Of a stretch of DNA of 64,000 nucleotides, positions 1 to 11,660 are shown piece by piece. The stretch covers positions 1,911,001-1,975,000 of the forward strand of contig NC_089239.1 in the NCBI RefSeq assembly GCF_963924675.1. Reading direction: 5' to 3'. Under the pieces are notes generated by a model. It was given only the letters and a program-made list of their open reading frames with translations. It searched no databases and was not told the DNA's origin. The number at the start of each line of letters is the position of its first letter. The stretch's first letter is position 1. Position numbers and translations under genes: made by a program. Source of the DNA: Phocoena phocoena (Eukaryota > Chordata > Mammalia > Artiodactyla > Phocoenidae).

Positions 1-275
1 AATTGAGATTTCCATGTGGGTTTTGTCTTTTAATCTAGTAAGAGTGTATTACATTAACTGACTTTTATATACTGAACCAACCTTGCATTCCTGGAATAAA
101 TACCACTTGGTCATGGTGCATAATCCTTTTTTAAAAGTTGCTAGATTCAGCTTTTTAGTATTTTTGCACCTATATTCATAAACAAAATTGGTCTGTAGTT
201 GTCTTATGCTATCTCTGGTTTGGGTAGTAATGTGGGCTTAACGAAATGAATTGGGAAATATTCTATGTTGGCATT
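1..275 (-). mobile_element. Old L1 ORF2 fragment (antisense)
   Basis: Read on the plus strand, 'gaaccaaccttgcattcctg' followed by 'ccacttggtcatggtgcata' and 'ggtctgtagttgtctt' matches the reverse complement of the L1 reverse-transcriptase region (the [13 protein letters not shown] segment). It is diverged and has no open frame. It is cut by the window edge and fades out around 275. Confidence 0.75.
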
Positions 276-824
276 TATTTACACCTTTTTTAAAAAACAT
301 TTTTCATATTTTACACTTTTTAGGCTTTTAACAGTTTTCTCTTCCTTAATAATTCAGGGGACTTAATTTCCTCCGTAGTTTAAAAGCTATAAATTTATTG
401 TTAAAATGCAATGAAAGAAAAAAGTATACAATCCAAAAGCATGGGCTTTTTTCTTTAACTTAGTAAAATAGCTTTAAATTGTTAGAGAAGTACTTAGATC
501 ACAGTGGGAAATATTTCCTATAGATGTTATAATGCTTTTATTTAAGTTAGAGTATGCCTTTACAAAAAATAAGGATCATAGAATATAAAACTGCAAAAGT
601 CAAAGGAATCAAAGAATTAATCTGGCTACCTAACATAATTAGCAAGAAAACAGGCTCAAAGGAATGATGTACTTGCCAACATGATACAACAAATAAAAAC
701 CAGAGCTTATCTATTTTACCTCTACTAAGCTTTACATCCCTCCCCTGCCCTCCATCTTTATTGGTATTGAGATACCGTAGTATGTGTCTTCAATCTTTTC
801 CCTGAAATTTAAAAAATCTTCTGA
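276..824. other. Intronic DNA with no recognised element
   Basis: A+T-rich sequence with no convincing open frame, splice pair or repeat signature. It lies inside the inferred PSD3 intron. Confidence 0.5.
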
Positions 825-1013
825 GGGCTTCCCTGGTGGCACAGTGGTTAAGAGTCCGCCTGCTGATGCAGGGGACACGGGTTCGTGCCCCGGTCCGGGA
901 AGATCCCACATGCCGTGGAGCTCTTGGGCCTGTGAGCCATGGCCACTGAGCCTGCGCGTCCGGAGCCTGTGCTCCGCAACGGGAGAGGCCCGTGCACCGC
1001 AAAAAAAAAAAAA
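825..1013 (+). mobile_element. CHR-family tRNA-derived SINE (short form)
   Basis: It starts gggcttccctggtggcacag, has an A-box-like tggtggcacagtgg and a B-box-like ggttcgtgccc, then the CHR-specific body (ccgtggagctcttgggcctg) and a 13-base A tail. It ends where an L1 3' fragment begins and I see no clear target-site duplication. This family marks the genome as cetacean, or cetacean plus hippo. Confidence 0.93.
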
Positions 1014-1014
1014 G

Positions 1015-1835
1015 ATAAGAAATAAAAAGTGTTGGTAAGGATGTGAAGAAAAGAGAACCCTAGTACACTGCTGATGGAACATAAATTAGTGCAACCTCCA
1101 GCGTGTGGAGGTTCCTCAAAAAATTAAAAATAGAACTACCATATGATACAGCAATTCCACTTATGGGTATTTACCTGAAGAAAACAAAAACACTAATTAG
1201 AAAAGATATCTGCACCCCTATGCTCACTGCAGCATTATTTACAATAGCCAAGATACGGAAACAACCTAAGTGCCCATCGATGGATGAACGGATAAAGAAA
1301 CTGTGGTATATATATATTATATATAGTTTATATAATGGGATATTATTCAGCCATAAAAAAGAATGAAAACTTGCCATTTGCAACAATATGATTGGACCTT
1401 GAGGACATTATGCTAAATGAAATAAGTCAGAGGAAGACACATACTGAATGGTCTCACTTACATGTGGAATCTTAAAAAAAAACAAAAACAAAAACAAGCT
1501 CACATATACAGAGGAGAGACTGGAAGTTGTCAGAAGGATGTGGGGGGAGGTGAAACAGGTAAAGTGATTCAAAAGGTACACACTTCCAGCTATAAAATAA
1601 TCATGGGGATGTAATATACAGCACGGGGACCATAGTTAATAATACTGTCTTGCATATTTGAAAGTTGGTAAGAGAGTAGATCTTAAAAGTCCTCATCACA
1701 AGAAAAATAATTTCTGTAACTACGTATGGTGATGGACTTACTGTGGTGATCATTTCACAACATATACAATAATGAATCATTACATTGTACACCTGAAACT
1801 AATATAATATTGTATGTCAATTATACTTCAAAAAA
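1015..1835 (+). mobile_element. 5'-truncated old L1, ORF2 end plus 3'UTR
   Basis: It begins in the ORF2 C-terminus (the segment encoding [19 protein letters not shown] lies at 1106-1162) and runs through a 3'UTR ending 'cacctgaaactaatataata' and 'ttatacttcaaaaaa'. That 3' end is typical of mid-age mammalian L1M subfamilies. The reading frame is broken after about 87 codons. Confidence 0.85.
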
Positions 1836-2217
1836 GAATTCTTGAAATCATGGAGAAACAAGCCTGCTCCAAAAGATGAGCTTCAGAAAAACCGTGGCCC
1901 TTCTAAGACTGACCCTGCTTGAGGCCCAGTAAATGAAATGGATTTCTTTCTACTCTGCGTAGCAAACTCCTTAAAAGAAAATGGCTGAAGGAAAAAAAAA
2001 AAAGAAAAAAGAAGAAGAAAAAGAACTATTTGGCAAGTCTTCTGCAGACTTGGTCACAGCTTCACAGTAGAAATGTGAAGTAAAGAAGTTTATCATAAGG
2101 GATTCTGAGCAACTGGATATAGGTTTCCCAAAAGACTATGGGGGCCACGTCCATGAAACCACAATTACGAATCATACACACACTCCCTAGGAACTAGGCC
2201 CAGTCATTTTTAGGAAA
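1836..2217. other. Intronic DNA, A-rich tract
   Basis: No recognised element apart from an A/G-rich simple stretch at about 1988-2030. No coding signal. Confidence 0.5.
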
Positions 2218-2385
2218 AGATTCTTTGTTTGTTTTATCTTATTTTGTGTTGTTGCCACTAGAATATAAACTCCAAAAGAAAAGCACTTTGTCTGATTTCC
2301 TTACCATTATATCCCCAGAGCCTAGAATAACAGTACCGAGCAAAATGGATATATTTGTTGAATCAATGAATGAATGAAGAATGTC
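2218..2385 (+). mobile_element. L2 LINE 3' end
   Basis: The order 'actagaatataaactcc', 'tttgtctgatttccttac', 'atatccccagagcctagaat' and 'tttgttgaatcaatgaatga' is the hallmark 3' end of L2. It is diverged and 5'-truncated. Confidence 0.8.
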
Positions 2386-2535
2386 CTATAACCAACAGGA
2401 TACCATTTAATAGAACCTCAAAAGAGAAACAGAAAGAAGCCTCCCAAAACCCAAGCAAAATACTACACGTCAATGCCACCTAAGTTCTGTCCCCTACTCC
2501 CAAGTACAGGCTGAAGAGAATGCTGAAAACATTGC

Positions 2536-2565
2536 GGGGGGTGGGGGTGGGGGGCGGGGTCGTCC
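2536..2565 (+). repeat. G-rich tract
   Basis: Runs of 4-6 G separated by single T or C in about 30 bases. The tract could fold as a G-quadruplex on the plus strand. Confidence 0.7.
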
Positions 2566-2765
2566 TTCCTAACAAGGAGCTTGCAGTCCAGCAACTCTAT
2601 CTGCATATATTTTCTCTTGCAGACAAAGTTTAAGCAGTGGTAAAGTTAAGTGGGGACAACCTTGGCCATAGTTCTAGAATTCACCATGATCCTACATGGG
2701 CTGTTACCATTAAACATTAATTTCTCAATTGTTTATCTTACTCTCTAAATGCTATGTTGCCCTAT

Positions 2766-2926
2766 ATGGTAGCCACAGCCACATATAACTACTTAAAAAT
2801 TAATTAAAATTAAACTGAAAATCCAGTGCTCAATACCATATGTTGCTAGTGGCTATCATATTGCACCAGAGATATAGAACATTTTTCCATGCTCACAGAG
2901 AAGTCTGTTTGAAAGCACTGCCCTAG
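2766..2926 (+). mobile_element. hAT-type DNA transposon relic
   Basis: 'gtagccacagccacatataa', 'gttgctagtggctatcatat' and 'agatatagaacatttttcca' follow the layout of a common non-autonomous hAT (MER) element. The exact family name is uncertain. Confidence 0.55.
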
Positions 2927-2929
2927 AAC

Positions 2930-3092
2930 CTTCCTACTCAAAATGTGGCCAGGGGAGAGCAGCATAGGTATCACCCAGGAGTCTGTTTAAAATGCAGACT
3001 CAAGTACCATCTCAGACCTTCCTAATCAGAATCTGTATTTCTAAAAAGAACCCCAGGTAATCTGTATACACTTTAAAATATGGTAGTACTTC
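2930..3092 (+). mobile_element. MER5A-like hAT relic
   Basis: It preserves the MER5A order: 'ctactcaaaatgtggcc', 'tcacccaggagtctgtttaa', 'aatgcagactcaagtacc', 'cctaatcagaatctgtattt' and 'aagaaccccaggtaatctg'. It directly follows another hAT relic. Confidence 0.75.
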
Positions 3093-5124
3093 TCCAGAGA
3101 ACTACAACAATATCTAGAAGTTGTTCTGACTACATTTAAATGGTTTTTATTCTGAAAGATAATCTTAAGAGTTCCTACCTCCTAACCGAAAGGTCCAAGT
3201 GTTCAATCAAGTAAACAAGAGGTAAAGAAAACATGCAGCCTCTCCTTCCAATCAAGAGAAAGCCTTGTGCATTCTGGTCTGGGTTTGCCATCCAGCTGAT
3301 CCAGGATCCTTTCAGCAGAGGAAGAGAACCACCTCGACTGTGATGGGACCTGTCTTTAGTTTATAGCTCACAGTGAATTTCTCCCACAGTGAATGGTCAA
3401 TGACTCTACCTTTAGGCAAAAGACCATAAAGTCCTAAAAAAAAACCTACAAATGTAAAACTGAGCATTAGTAAATGCCTGTACATTAACATCTGTACATA
3501 GCCTTAAAGAAATTACATTGTAGCTTAAAAGAAAGAAGCTGAGGGAAAGGTAAGGTTTTTCTGTTTTTAAAAACTGGGAGATTTTCCCAGACTTTCAAGG
3601 TTCATGTCACTGGATATATCACTTGTAAAATAAAAATGCATAGGCAAATTCACTCTCGTGTGGCACTTTCAAGACAGCACTATTTTTTATAAGTACAGTT
3701 GAGCACATTTTCAATCCTTTATAAATCATGGCTAACCCAGCCACTAGAACTCAGTTTCTCTCCTTCCCTTGTAGGTTGTTCATAAATGCAGTAATGTCCT
3801 TGGTGCTCTCTGTTCCCTAATGAATATCAGCTACCAAACATATTAAAACGTATATAATCAGTTAGTGTGATAAAAGAACTATAAATTCTTAAGTTATTTC
3901 AACACTGGAAAACTTACAGAAACAACCTTAAAGACACACTGCCCCCCACCTGTCAGGAAGGAATTCAATCCCATGGACAGAAGGGTGCCTGATTGTCCCC
4001 TTTAGTCTGGAATTTCATAAATCAATAAAAATAAATTGAAGACAAAGGTCCAATTTACAAAGCAACATAAAAAGTAAGCCTTGCAGAGTAAAAAATCTCA
4101 AATACATTTTATCTATAAGTAATCATAATCCTTAACTGTGAATAACAATGATCAATGTTTCTAACAATCAATAAACGCCTCCAGTATCACAGTGATGCAT
4201 GCATGGTTTCGATTTGCAGTGCAGTAGAAAAAGTTTTACTTAAAAAAAGGAAACAAACAGGAGAATAATCCATTTTTACTAAGCAATAGAAAATATATTT
4301 AGTATGATAAAGGTGATATAAAATGAGTATGAGTAATGATAATTTGCTAAATGAGTAATCTAAGCACATTATATTTTGGTACACACTCTTAATAAAAGTC
4401 CCACTTTGGAGACGGCTACAGTATGTAGTTGAGGATGCTGGCTATTACCTGGTCACTAATAACTCTCTAAAAGCACAGATATTTAAGGTATTTATGTTAC
4501 AAAACCCAGGAAAAGGTCTGCCAACCACTACACAAGCTATTAGCATGTGCACACGAGACAGTTCTATTAATTGGACACTCTTTCCCCAAGTGATTAATAG
4601 TTACAGCTGTGCTCATCACAAACTAAATTTCACATACTAATGATTCAGAACCCAATTTTTCTCCTTCAATTCTAGTCCCTGGGGAAATGAGACTAGCTTT
4701 CCATTCCAGTCAACTGCAGAGGAGCTCTGTGGGCTAGGAGCAGCAGCACACAACACACGGAAGGTAAGACAAGTGCGCTAAGGAGCAGCCCAGCGACCTT
4801 AACCCAGGCCTCTGCCAGCATGCAGAGACCTGGCACTCATCACGGAGGAGAAATTCTAAGCTGCAAGAGCTGAATTTAGACCTATCTTTAAAATCATTGT
4901 TTTTAAAAGCTGGTTTCCTTTTCTCAATCAGTAGGATTCTCCACTTTGACCTATCATCCACTCTCATTTGTTTCTTCTTATATCCACACTTTGTGCTTCT
5001 CCTTCCAGTCTTAGCGCTTCTGATCATCATTGCTCCTCTGATTTCACCCATTCTATCCTTTTTCTACTTCTTCCTGTTAGGAATCCACACTTTTAAAAAC
5101 CCAATTTTATGTTCTAATTTTTTC
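3093..5124. other. Intronic DNA with no recognised element
   Basis: About 2 kb of A+T-rich intron with no convincing repeat or exon. Short open frames on both strands lack splice signals. Confidence 0.5.
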
Positions 5125-5465
5125 CAGCTTTATTGAGATGTAATCGATATATAACATTGTGTAGGTTCAGGGTATACAACGTGTTGATTTGATAAACTTA
5201 CAGATTGAAAAATGATCACCACTATAGCTTGAGCTAACACCTCCGCCACATCACACAATTACTTCTTTTTTGTGGTGAAAACATTTAAGATCTACTCTCT
5301 TAGCAGCTTCAAAGTACATCATACAATATTATTAACTATAATCACGATGCTTTACATCAGAGCCCCAGAACTTATTCATCTTGTAACTGTAAGTTTGTAC
5401 CCTTGACCAGCATCTCCCCATTTTCCCCACCCTGACAGCCCCTGGTACCACCACTTTACTCTCTG
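5125..5465 (-). mobile_element. Old L1M 3'UTR (antisense)
   Basis: On the plus strand 'ccagctttattgagatgtaa', 'tacaacgtgttgatttgata', 'atctactctcttagcag' and 'cagaacttattcatcttgta' form the reverse complement of a mid-age L1M 3' untranslated region. It is non-coding and diverged. Confidence 0.8.
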
Positions 5466-7132
5466 AAAACCCAATTTTTAAATTTCTCTGATCTTCACTG
5501 ATTTTTTTTGTTTTCTCTTTATTTTTAAAAGCAAAAGTTTAAGCTTTTAAAGAACTCCACAGTCTTGTTTATAGCAGGCTCTCTTCTGCTAAAGTTAACA
5601 CAGATGTGGTGGTATTAATATAAGTTCTTATTTAAGATATTTTATTAAATATTTTAATATTTTAAAATTGAAATATTAAAGAAATTTAATACTTAAGTTG
5701 AAATTCAAAATACTATACAATTCTTTTTCTTAAAAATCACAAATGCTAAGTGGCTGGAGTGCCTAGCAGTGATGATCCACTACAGCTGTGGACTTCCCTA
5801 AACCGCTGTGTGCCAAGACAGATGTCAAGTGCAGTGGAAAACAACAGCTCCACTCAGCCTCCAGCCTGTCACAAGCCTCAGCTGATCCATATTTGCATTC
5901 AGTAGTTTTCATGCTCAATAAGAGACCCACAGTTTTGCTAAGGATTCAGGCTGCAAATTGACATGAGCAATAATTCCAAGCGTCTCTGAAAATGCAAATT
6001 TCACCGAAGTCAAGTTCCCTGGTGAGAGAGAAATAAATCTTGAACTACTCTAAAAGTGACACTTTCCACAGACCAGAAAAACACACCCCCATGTGTAAAG
6101 TGAGGAAAAATAAACCTCCAGCAGAGACCACCTCAGCCTCAAGGACAATGCTCAAGGAGCGGCTGTGGTGCTGCCTGGGGCTAGCCACGCTCTCCTCCAG
6201 AGACTCCGGCAGAGCAGGCGGAAAGCAGTCTGAGCTCTTTAAGAGGAACTCCTCCCCATTCCCAGCCAGTGCCACAACATGATGGCTTTCTAAAACTACA
6301 GGGGTAGCTGGTTTCCTCTTTCTTTCTATATAATACATCAGAAACAGGGAGAAACAGGATGACAGAATTCTGTGTTCCCAGGAAAGGCGTTTGAACAACA
6401 ACAAAAAACAATGAAAGGAAATAAAATTACAGGTAAGAATAATATTCTGTTTTCTATTTAAAAATAAAAATTTTGAAAAATCCAATGTCAGATGCTAAAA
6501 TAAACCTTCCACGTTAAAGCCAGGGTAGGTTCTGGGCAACAGCACTCGGAGGGCAGGTGGTGTCTTTCTGGCGGCTGGGGAATTAAAGAACGGCTGGCGT
6601 GGACACCCCGGATAAATGCAGTATGTGCTTCTCTAGTCAGGATTCAGCAAAACCTCATCCAGCCCCAGCAGTCTCCTACTGGGATGGTCAAAAGACAAGA
6701 CTAGTAAGCAAAAGCAGTCAATAATACAGACGGATCATTTTACAGCAGCATTTTACAAAAGATAGATATATAAAAATATATTTGCCTGCATAGACCTACA
6801 AATAGAGGTTACTCACAGAGATTACTGTAGCTCCAGCAGTTACCCATTGATCATAGAAAATGCCCAGTTCATCAGCTTAACGCTTGAGAAAAGTTAGCTA
6901 GAAAAGAAGCTGGCTAATTCAAAATCTGCCGTTCTAGTAACTGGAAGCAAATGAGTTTCAGATTTCCTGGCAGCCCCTGTGGCCCTGCAATGCACAGGGT
7001 GATGTCCATGGAAGCGCTCTGAGCACCAGGAGCCCGGCTGAGCGAGCTGCCGCCTCTCCCTGTGTCACAAAGGCACAGCAGCCTGCCCTCACGCTCCCGT
7101 CTGCCTCTGCGCTCTCCACCTTGGTAGCTTAC
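5466..7132. other. Intronic DNA, mostly unique
   Basis: The A+T-rich part at 5600-5720 is simple sequence. The part after about 5900 is more complex and moderately G+C-rich. A 146-codon minus-strand frame ending at 6045 is the longest here, but it has no splice sites and resembles no protein I know. Confidence 0.45.
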
Positions 7133-7904
7133 CGAAAACAACCACCGTAGGGCCTTTCTATATTTGTGAAAACTACTTCCAAGGAGATAATGGAGATGAC
7201 GGGAGTGAGCTTTAATGTAACCATTTCCCCAGTGCAGCAGCAGGAACCCCAGCAAAGCCTCGGAGAGGACTGTACCACCCCGAGTGACATCAGAGGTGGG
7301 GCTGTCATCTCAGAATTATGCAGCATTTTCTCTGATGCAAGAAGGACACGCGTGAAAGGAGATGGATGGGCTCCCTTTTAAAGGATTTAATTCTTGTGTT
7401 ATTTAACCAGAAAAGGCAAAAGCAAATGTAATGTTGAACAACTGCTGTGGGAGGATCTCAATCCTGCTTTCCCGGTCCTCATCTCACGGCTAAATGACGC
7501 TGCCAACTAAAGTCATTTTACTGACGACTGCATTACCATTCCTGCAATTAAATTCTTATTTAATGGGTAGCTGATATTACTTGGAAAATGTGACATGAAA
7601 AAATTCGAAGACATTAACATTTAGTTTTAAATATGATGACATAAACTTTTACATCACCAATGGTACCTCAGATGTATGCAATACCTTTCTACACAATCTC
7701 AATAAAAATACTAAATGAAAAACTAATGGTTTTGTAGATGAGAAAAGTGAAGTGAAAAATAGCACGAGATGAAGAGCATAACGTAATATTGGTCCTTAGT
7801 CTTAGTAACAGAGGTTAATACAAACATTGAAAATATCTCATCTTCTATAACCTTAATTTTCCAACCAGTATAAAAAGCAAAGGCCAATACAAAGCAATTG
7901 ATGA

Positions 7905-7975
7905 TTATTTTTATTCACTCCATATGCATTTACTGAGTACCTAATAGGTGTGAGATAATGTGCTGAGTTTAATTT
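7905..7975 (-). mobile_element. L2 3'-end fragment (antisense)
   Basis: 'catttactgagtacctaata' followed by 'gtgctgagttt' resembles the antisense L2 terminus (usual form tttattgagcacctactatg). Short and diverged. Confidence 0.45.
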
Positions 7976-8014
7976 GGAGTATACATTTCTCATAAATAAT
8001 ATAGCCAGAATAGA

Positions 8015-8270
8015 AAATATTTATAAAATGCTTACTATGTGCCAGACACCACACTAAGCAGCTTTATTGTATTAACTTATCTATTCCTACCAGCAGCCCT
8101 GTGGGATAGCTACCATAATTAACCCACTTTACAGATAAAACTACTGAAACGCAAGAAGTATCTGACTTGTATGAGTTCACATGGCTAAAACCGGCACAGG
8201 CAGGATTCAATTACAGGCACTAAGGCTGCAAAGTCCACCCTCTCAGTCCATAAAGCTACACTGACTCCTG
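8015..8270 (-). mobile_element. MIR SINE (antisense, near full length)
   Basis: 'cttactatgtgccagacacc', 'acccactttacagataaaac', 'gagttcacatggctaa' and 'ggcaggattcaattacaggc' follow the reverse complement of the ancient MIR tRNA-derived SINE through its core. Confidence 0.85.
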
Positions 8271-8449
8271 GGGGCTTCCTTGTCAAGTAAAACAATTCCA
8301 AAGGAAGAATATAATTTTCAGAATTTGGAACCACAGCAAGTCAAAAATAGCAAGAAGATTCACCCAAATATAAGAGGATAAAGGCAGAGAGTACACCTAG
8401 AGAAAGCATACGAAGATAGTGAAAATGACACCCAGGAGAGGAATTTCAG

Positions 8450-8525
8450 TGCTGACTGTTCCAGTGACCTTGGGCCAATGGCTTTAAATCTTTCGGCTTT
8501 AGTTTCCTTACTTCTGAGCTATAGA
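8450..8525 (+). mobile_element. MIR fragment
   Basis: 'tgaccttgggccaatggctt' followed by 'ggctttagtttccttacttc' matches the MIR core in sense orientation. Only the core remains. Confidence 0.6.
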
Positions 8526-8539
8526 TTTTTAAATTATAA

Positions 8540-8770
8540 AAGCACGGTTAAAGTGCACAATCTAGACTTGTAGTCTGGGTTCCATCACTTTCCAATTATA
8601 TCCCTCAAGCAAGATTTAACCTGAGGCGCTCAATTTTCTCATCCAAAAAAAATGAGGAAAACAATGAGGTTGTTCTGAGAATTAAAGTAACTATTCATAT
8701 AAATATATAAAGCACTCATACTAGCAGCCAGTATATAATAAAAGCTCAAGATTATTATTATTGTTACTAT
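8540..8770 (+). mobile_element. MIR SINE
   Basis: Sense-orientation MIR: 'tgtagtctgggttccatcac', 'gctcaattttctcatccaaa', 'atgaggttgttctgagaatt' and a 3' end with 'aaagcactcatactagcagc'. A second MIR core lies just upstream. Confidence 0.75.
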
Positions 8771-9715
8771 AATCATCATTACTTTTAGCATTATTACTGC
8801 ATTTTTAAACTACAACTGCCAGCTTCCTCCCTTTTCAAAAACTTCTCCAAGAGCTGCGATTTTTCCAGAGTTGGTAGGAAAAGCAGAAAGGACAACCTTT
8901 GCTGGTGTCATACAAACATTAACCAACCCATGAATCACCAACTCTCTGTGAGATATAAGCTGAAGTTGTTGGGTGTGCTTTCCAAGAAAGCTCCTTACAA
9001 GGGGAAAAAACTCAAATACATGAATGAGGGTGCTGAATAAAGTTACTGAGATTATAAAAAGGCTACATAACTAAGATGATCCCCTTAAATGCATCTACCA
9101 GTGACTGTGAGGAAATGAAACTGTCTCAACCACACAACTGTCTCATTTCCAAATGTCTAGCATTTCACATTAGGCTTTAATTAGCGATATCTTTGACAGA
9201 CATCCTAAAACTCACCATTTTAAAAAGTAAAGCTTGAAAATAAATTTGTTACATATTCTCTAGTCTCTCATGTACACTATCTCTAAAAAATATACATATG
9301 GAAACAGCACCTGAGTCTACGACTGGGTTGGCAGTGACATCCTGAAGTCTTTGACTGTCTGGTTTTGTTTTGTTTCTGAAATGTAACCTAATAAAGCTGC
9401 TTGAAAGACAGATAATATCAATAATATTCAGATGAGAGAACCATTAAAAAATTTACCAACCAATATTCTGTTTATATCTCCTCTGTAAAAGATAATTTGT
9501 TTTTCTAGAAATATCACGGACAGACTGTACCAATCAAAAAAGCTAGATTTATAAAATACACTTTTTCATTAAAATTTAAGATCTTCTAAACAAAAGTATA
9601 CAACAGCCAACTGCAACCAATGTTTTTTAATGAAGAAAGTATGAAATTTACATTATAAAGTATTTTGAGTGTTAACATAAAGTTTGTATTGACTGTATCT
9701 TCTTATTTTCTGTGT
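8771..9715. other. Intronic DNA with no recognised element
   Basis: A+T-rich intron. No repeat signature or splice-flanked open frame seen. Confidence 0.5.
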
Positions 9716-10162
9716 TGATGCTCTGGCATCTGGGGCCTTGATCTTGGAGAGGCAGCCCCTCCCAGGGCTAGCTATTTCCTGAAGAGAGCAAAGGACTCCC
9801 CTGGGAGTACACTTCTGATGCACCAATCAACCAATCCAGAGCCATACCCCATGCATCTCCTTCCTCAACCTCTCCCACCTAAGCCAATATTCCCCGGCTC
9901 TAAGTCACCCAAGGGCCTGGCATGGGACAACTAGGAACTACCCCTAGACTTTAACCCTTGAAATTATTCAAACTATATAATCCTAAGCTTACGTAGGTAT
10001 CTACCCTGCCTTACCCATTCCTTCCAGCAAAAACTCCATTAAAGGCTGGGCTGTGCTCTTCCCCACCCACCTCTATCCCCATGTGGCCCTGCAGGTGTTT
10101 CTAGAGATCTGTGAGTACACTTCTTTCTTCATGACAATTATTCCCGTGTCTGTGTGACTTAC
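9716..10162 (+). mobile_element. Possible solitary LTR of an endogenous retrovirus
   Basis: A block of higher G+C than its flanks begins tgttgatgctctgg and ends gacttacca. It contains repeated CCAAT-type boxes (about 9824-9840), a late attaaa polyadenylation-like signal (about 10038) and a C/T-rich final third ending in a tgtgtgactta stretch, as in ERV1-type LTRs. I see no primer-binding site, internal genes or clear target duplication. The family is not recognised, so this is inference from layout. Confidence 0.4.
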
Positions 10163-10592
10163 CATACCTGATTAAAACAAATCCTAAATACAAATCTTGT
10201 AAGAAAGTTTTAAGAGAAATGAATAATTAATTATTCTTGAATAACAAAATTTCAAATCAGTAATGTATTTCTAGACTTTATTGTCACTAGCACTGACAAG
10301 CTGTAGGTAATAAATTGCTATTTGATATAACGTGTTACTTCTCAAAAATTTCCAACAAAGTAATACAAACAGGCAAGCAAACTACTGTTATCCAATTTAG
10401 TGCAAAATTTTAGAATTAAAAATATTTTACAAATAAAGATTGTATAATGCCAATTTTATCACAACATATGATATTTTATTATTTGCCTTTATTACTTACT
10501 AAATCCATAAGGAGACAAGATTATCCGAAGAACTGGTAACAATAGTTCCTTATTTGAAATAACTTTGTTTTATTGAGCAAATTTCAACAAAT
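10163..10592. other. Intronic DNA with no recognised element
   Basis: Very A+T-rich intron between the possible LTR and the next SINE. Nothing specific seen. Confidence 0.5.
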
Positions 10593-10608
10593 AAGAAGCC
10601 AGTTTTCC

Positions 10609-10815
10609 AGGCTTCCCTGGTGGCGCGGTGGTTGGGGGTCCGCCTGCCGATGCAGGGGACGTGGGTTCGTGCCCCAGTCCGGGAAGATCCCACATGCCGC
10701 GGAGCGGCTGGGCCCATGAGCCATGGCCGCTGAGCCTGAGTGTCTGGAGCCTGTGCTCCACAATGGGAGAGGCCACAACAGTGAGAGGCCCGCGTACCGC
10801 AAAAAAAAAAAAAAA
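10609..10815 (+). mobile_element. CHR-family SINE with 16-bp target duplication
   Basis: Complete short-form CHR SINE (tRNA-like head, ccgcggagcggctgggccca body, 16-base A tail). It sits between perfect 16-bp direct repeats (aagaagccagttttcc) at 10593-10608 and 10816-10831, which proves L1-mediated insertion and suggests a recent event. Confidence 0.96.
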
Positions 10816-10831
10816 AAGAAGCCAGTTTTCC

Positions 10832-11388
10832 TATCTCAAGTTATTTATTTTTTAATTCTGGTTCTTAGATGTTAACAAACATACTCAGTGCCAATTTCAG
10901 GATTATAAAAATTTAGTTTTTACATATTAGTCTACTGTCTCTATTATAAGGTACATCTGAATGTTTAAGATTAACATAGAAAACAGAATCCAGAAAGACA
11001 TAACATGAAAATAAATCCAAGCGAGCAGAGAGGACACGTGTGTACACCAAGACTAGAAATAATGACAGTTATGCCAGAGCTTTACACTCTGAACATTGTT
11101 TTAAAAAAAAAAAAATTCACTTGTAATTTATAAGAAATATATACACAGCCCTCCTAGTAAGCTTGTAGGGAAACATACCTTACAAAAAGTGTGTATGTCT
11201 GAAACCTCCTGTTCAGTAAAGATATAATTTAAAATCACCTACAAACTCTCCAACTCTCCCAGGACTGCTTGGCAGGATGACCACAGTCAGTGGACCTGAG
11301 GGTCTGCATTGGTGAGGAGAGGGTGAGCCCTCTCAAGAGTGCAGAACCACTGCGCCTTCTCTGCGCTACAGACTGTGTGGGGAGGCGA
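10832..11388. other. Intronic DNA with no recognised element
   Basis: A+T-rich intron with one poly-A tract at about 11101-11115. No gene or named repeat seen. Confidence 0.5.
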
Positions 11389-11389
11389 C

Positions 11390-11420
11390 GGGGGGGGGGG
11401 GGGGGGGTGGGGGGGGGGTG
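11390..11420 (+). repeat. Long G tract
   Basis: Eighteen consecutive G, one T, ten G, then TG and GAG. It is a homopurine run and a strong candidate for G-quadruplex formation. Its length may be affected by sequencing error. Confidence 0.85.
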
Positions 11421-11576
11421 GAGACCTGGAGGAGGAGAGACTGGGCAAGATGCTATTTACCTATAAAGCCACCCTGTCACCCGCCAAGTCACTCCCCACT
11501 GTGTTCCTGCTCCCCCACCAGCTGTGCTGACAAGGAAAGAGCAGGAACCAGAACTGCAGCAGGTCTTGTTGTCAGT

Positions 11577-11660
11577 CCCTATTTACCCAGTGCTTACTAC
11601 ACAGCAGACACCCAATTAACTGTTTCATTTAACCCTTAAAATCTCCTAAGAAGTAAAGAC
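11577..11660 (-). mobile_element. MIR fragment (antisense)
   Basis: 'cccagtgcttactacacagc' followed by 'actgtttcatttaaccctta' matches the antisense 3' part of MIR. Confidence 0.6.

Noticed and set aside
825..920. tRNA-like A and B boxes at each SINE head considered as tRNA genes
   Set aside because: The cloverleaf is not conserved and the units are followed by the SINE body and A tail, so they are tRNA-derived SINEs.
732..1082. 116-codon minus-strand frame, plus similar frames at other CHR SINEs (for example 38123-38368, 46710-47060, 58212-58580)
   Set aside because: They read through CHR SINE sequence and repeat the same SINE-derived residues ([23 protein letters not shown]). They are not genes.
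6045..6485. 146-codon minus-strand frame
   Set aside because: On the PSD3 strand, but without acceptor or donor at its edges and with no familiar residues. Considered a chance frame.
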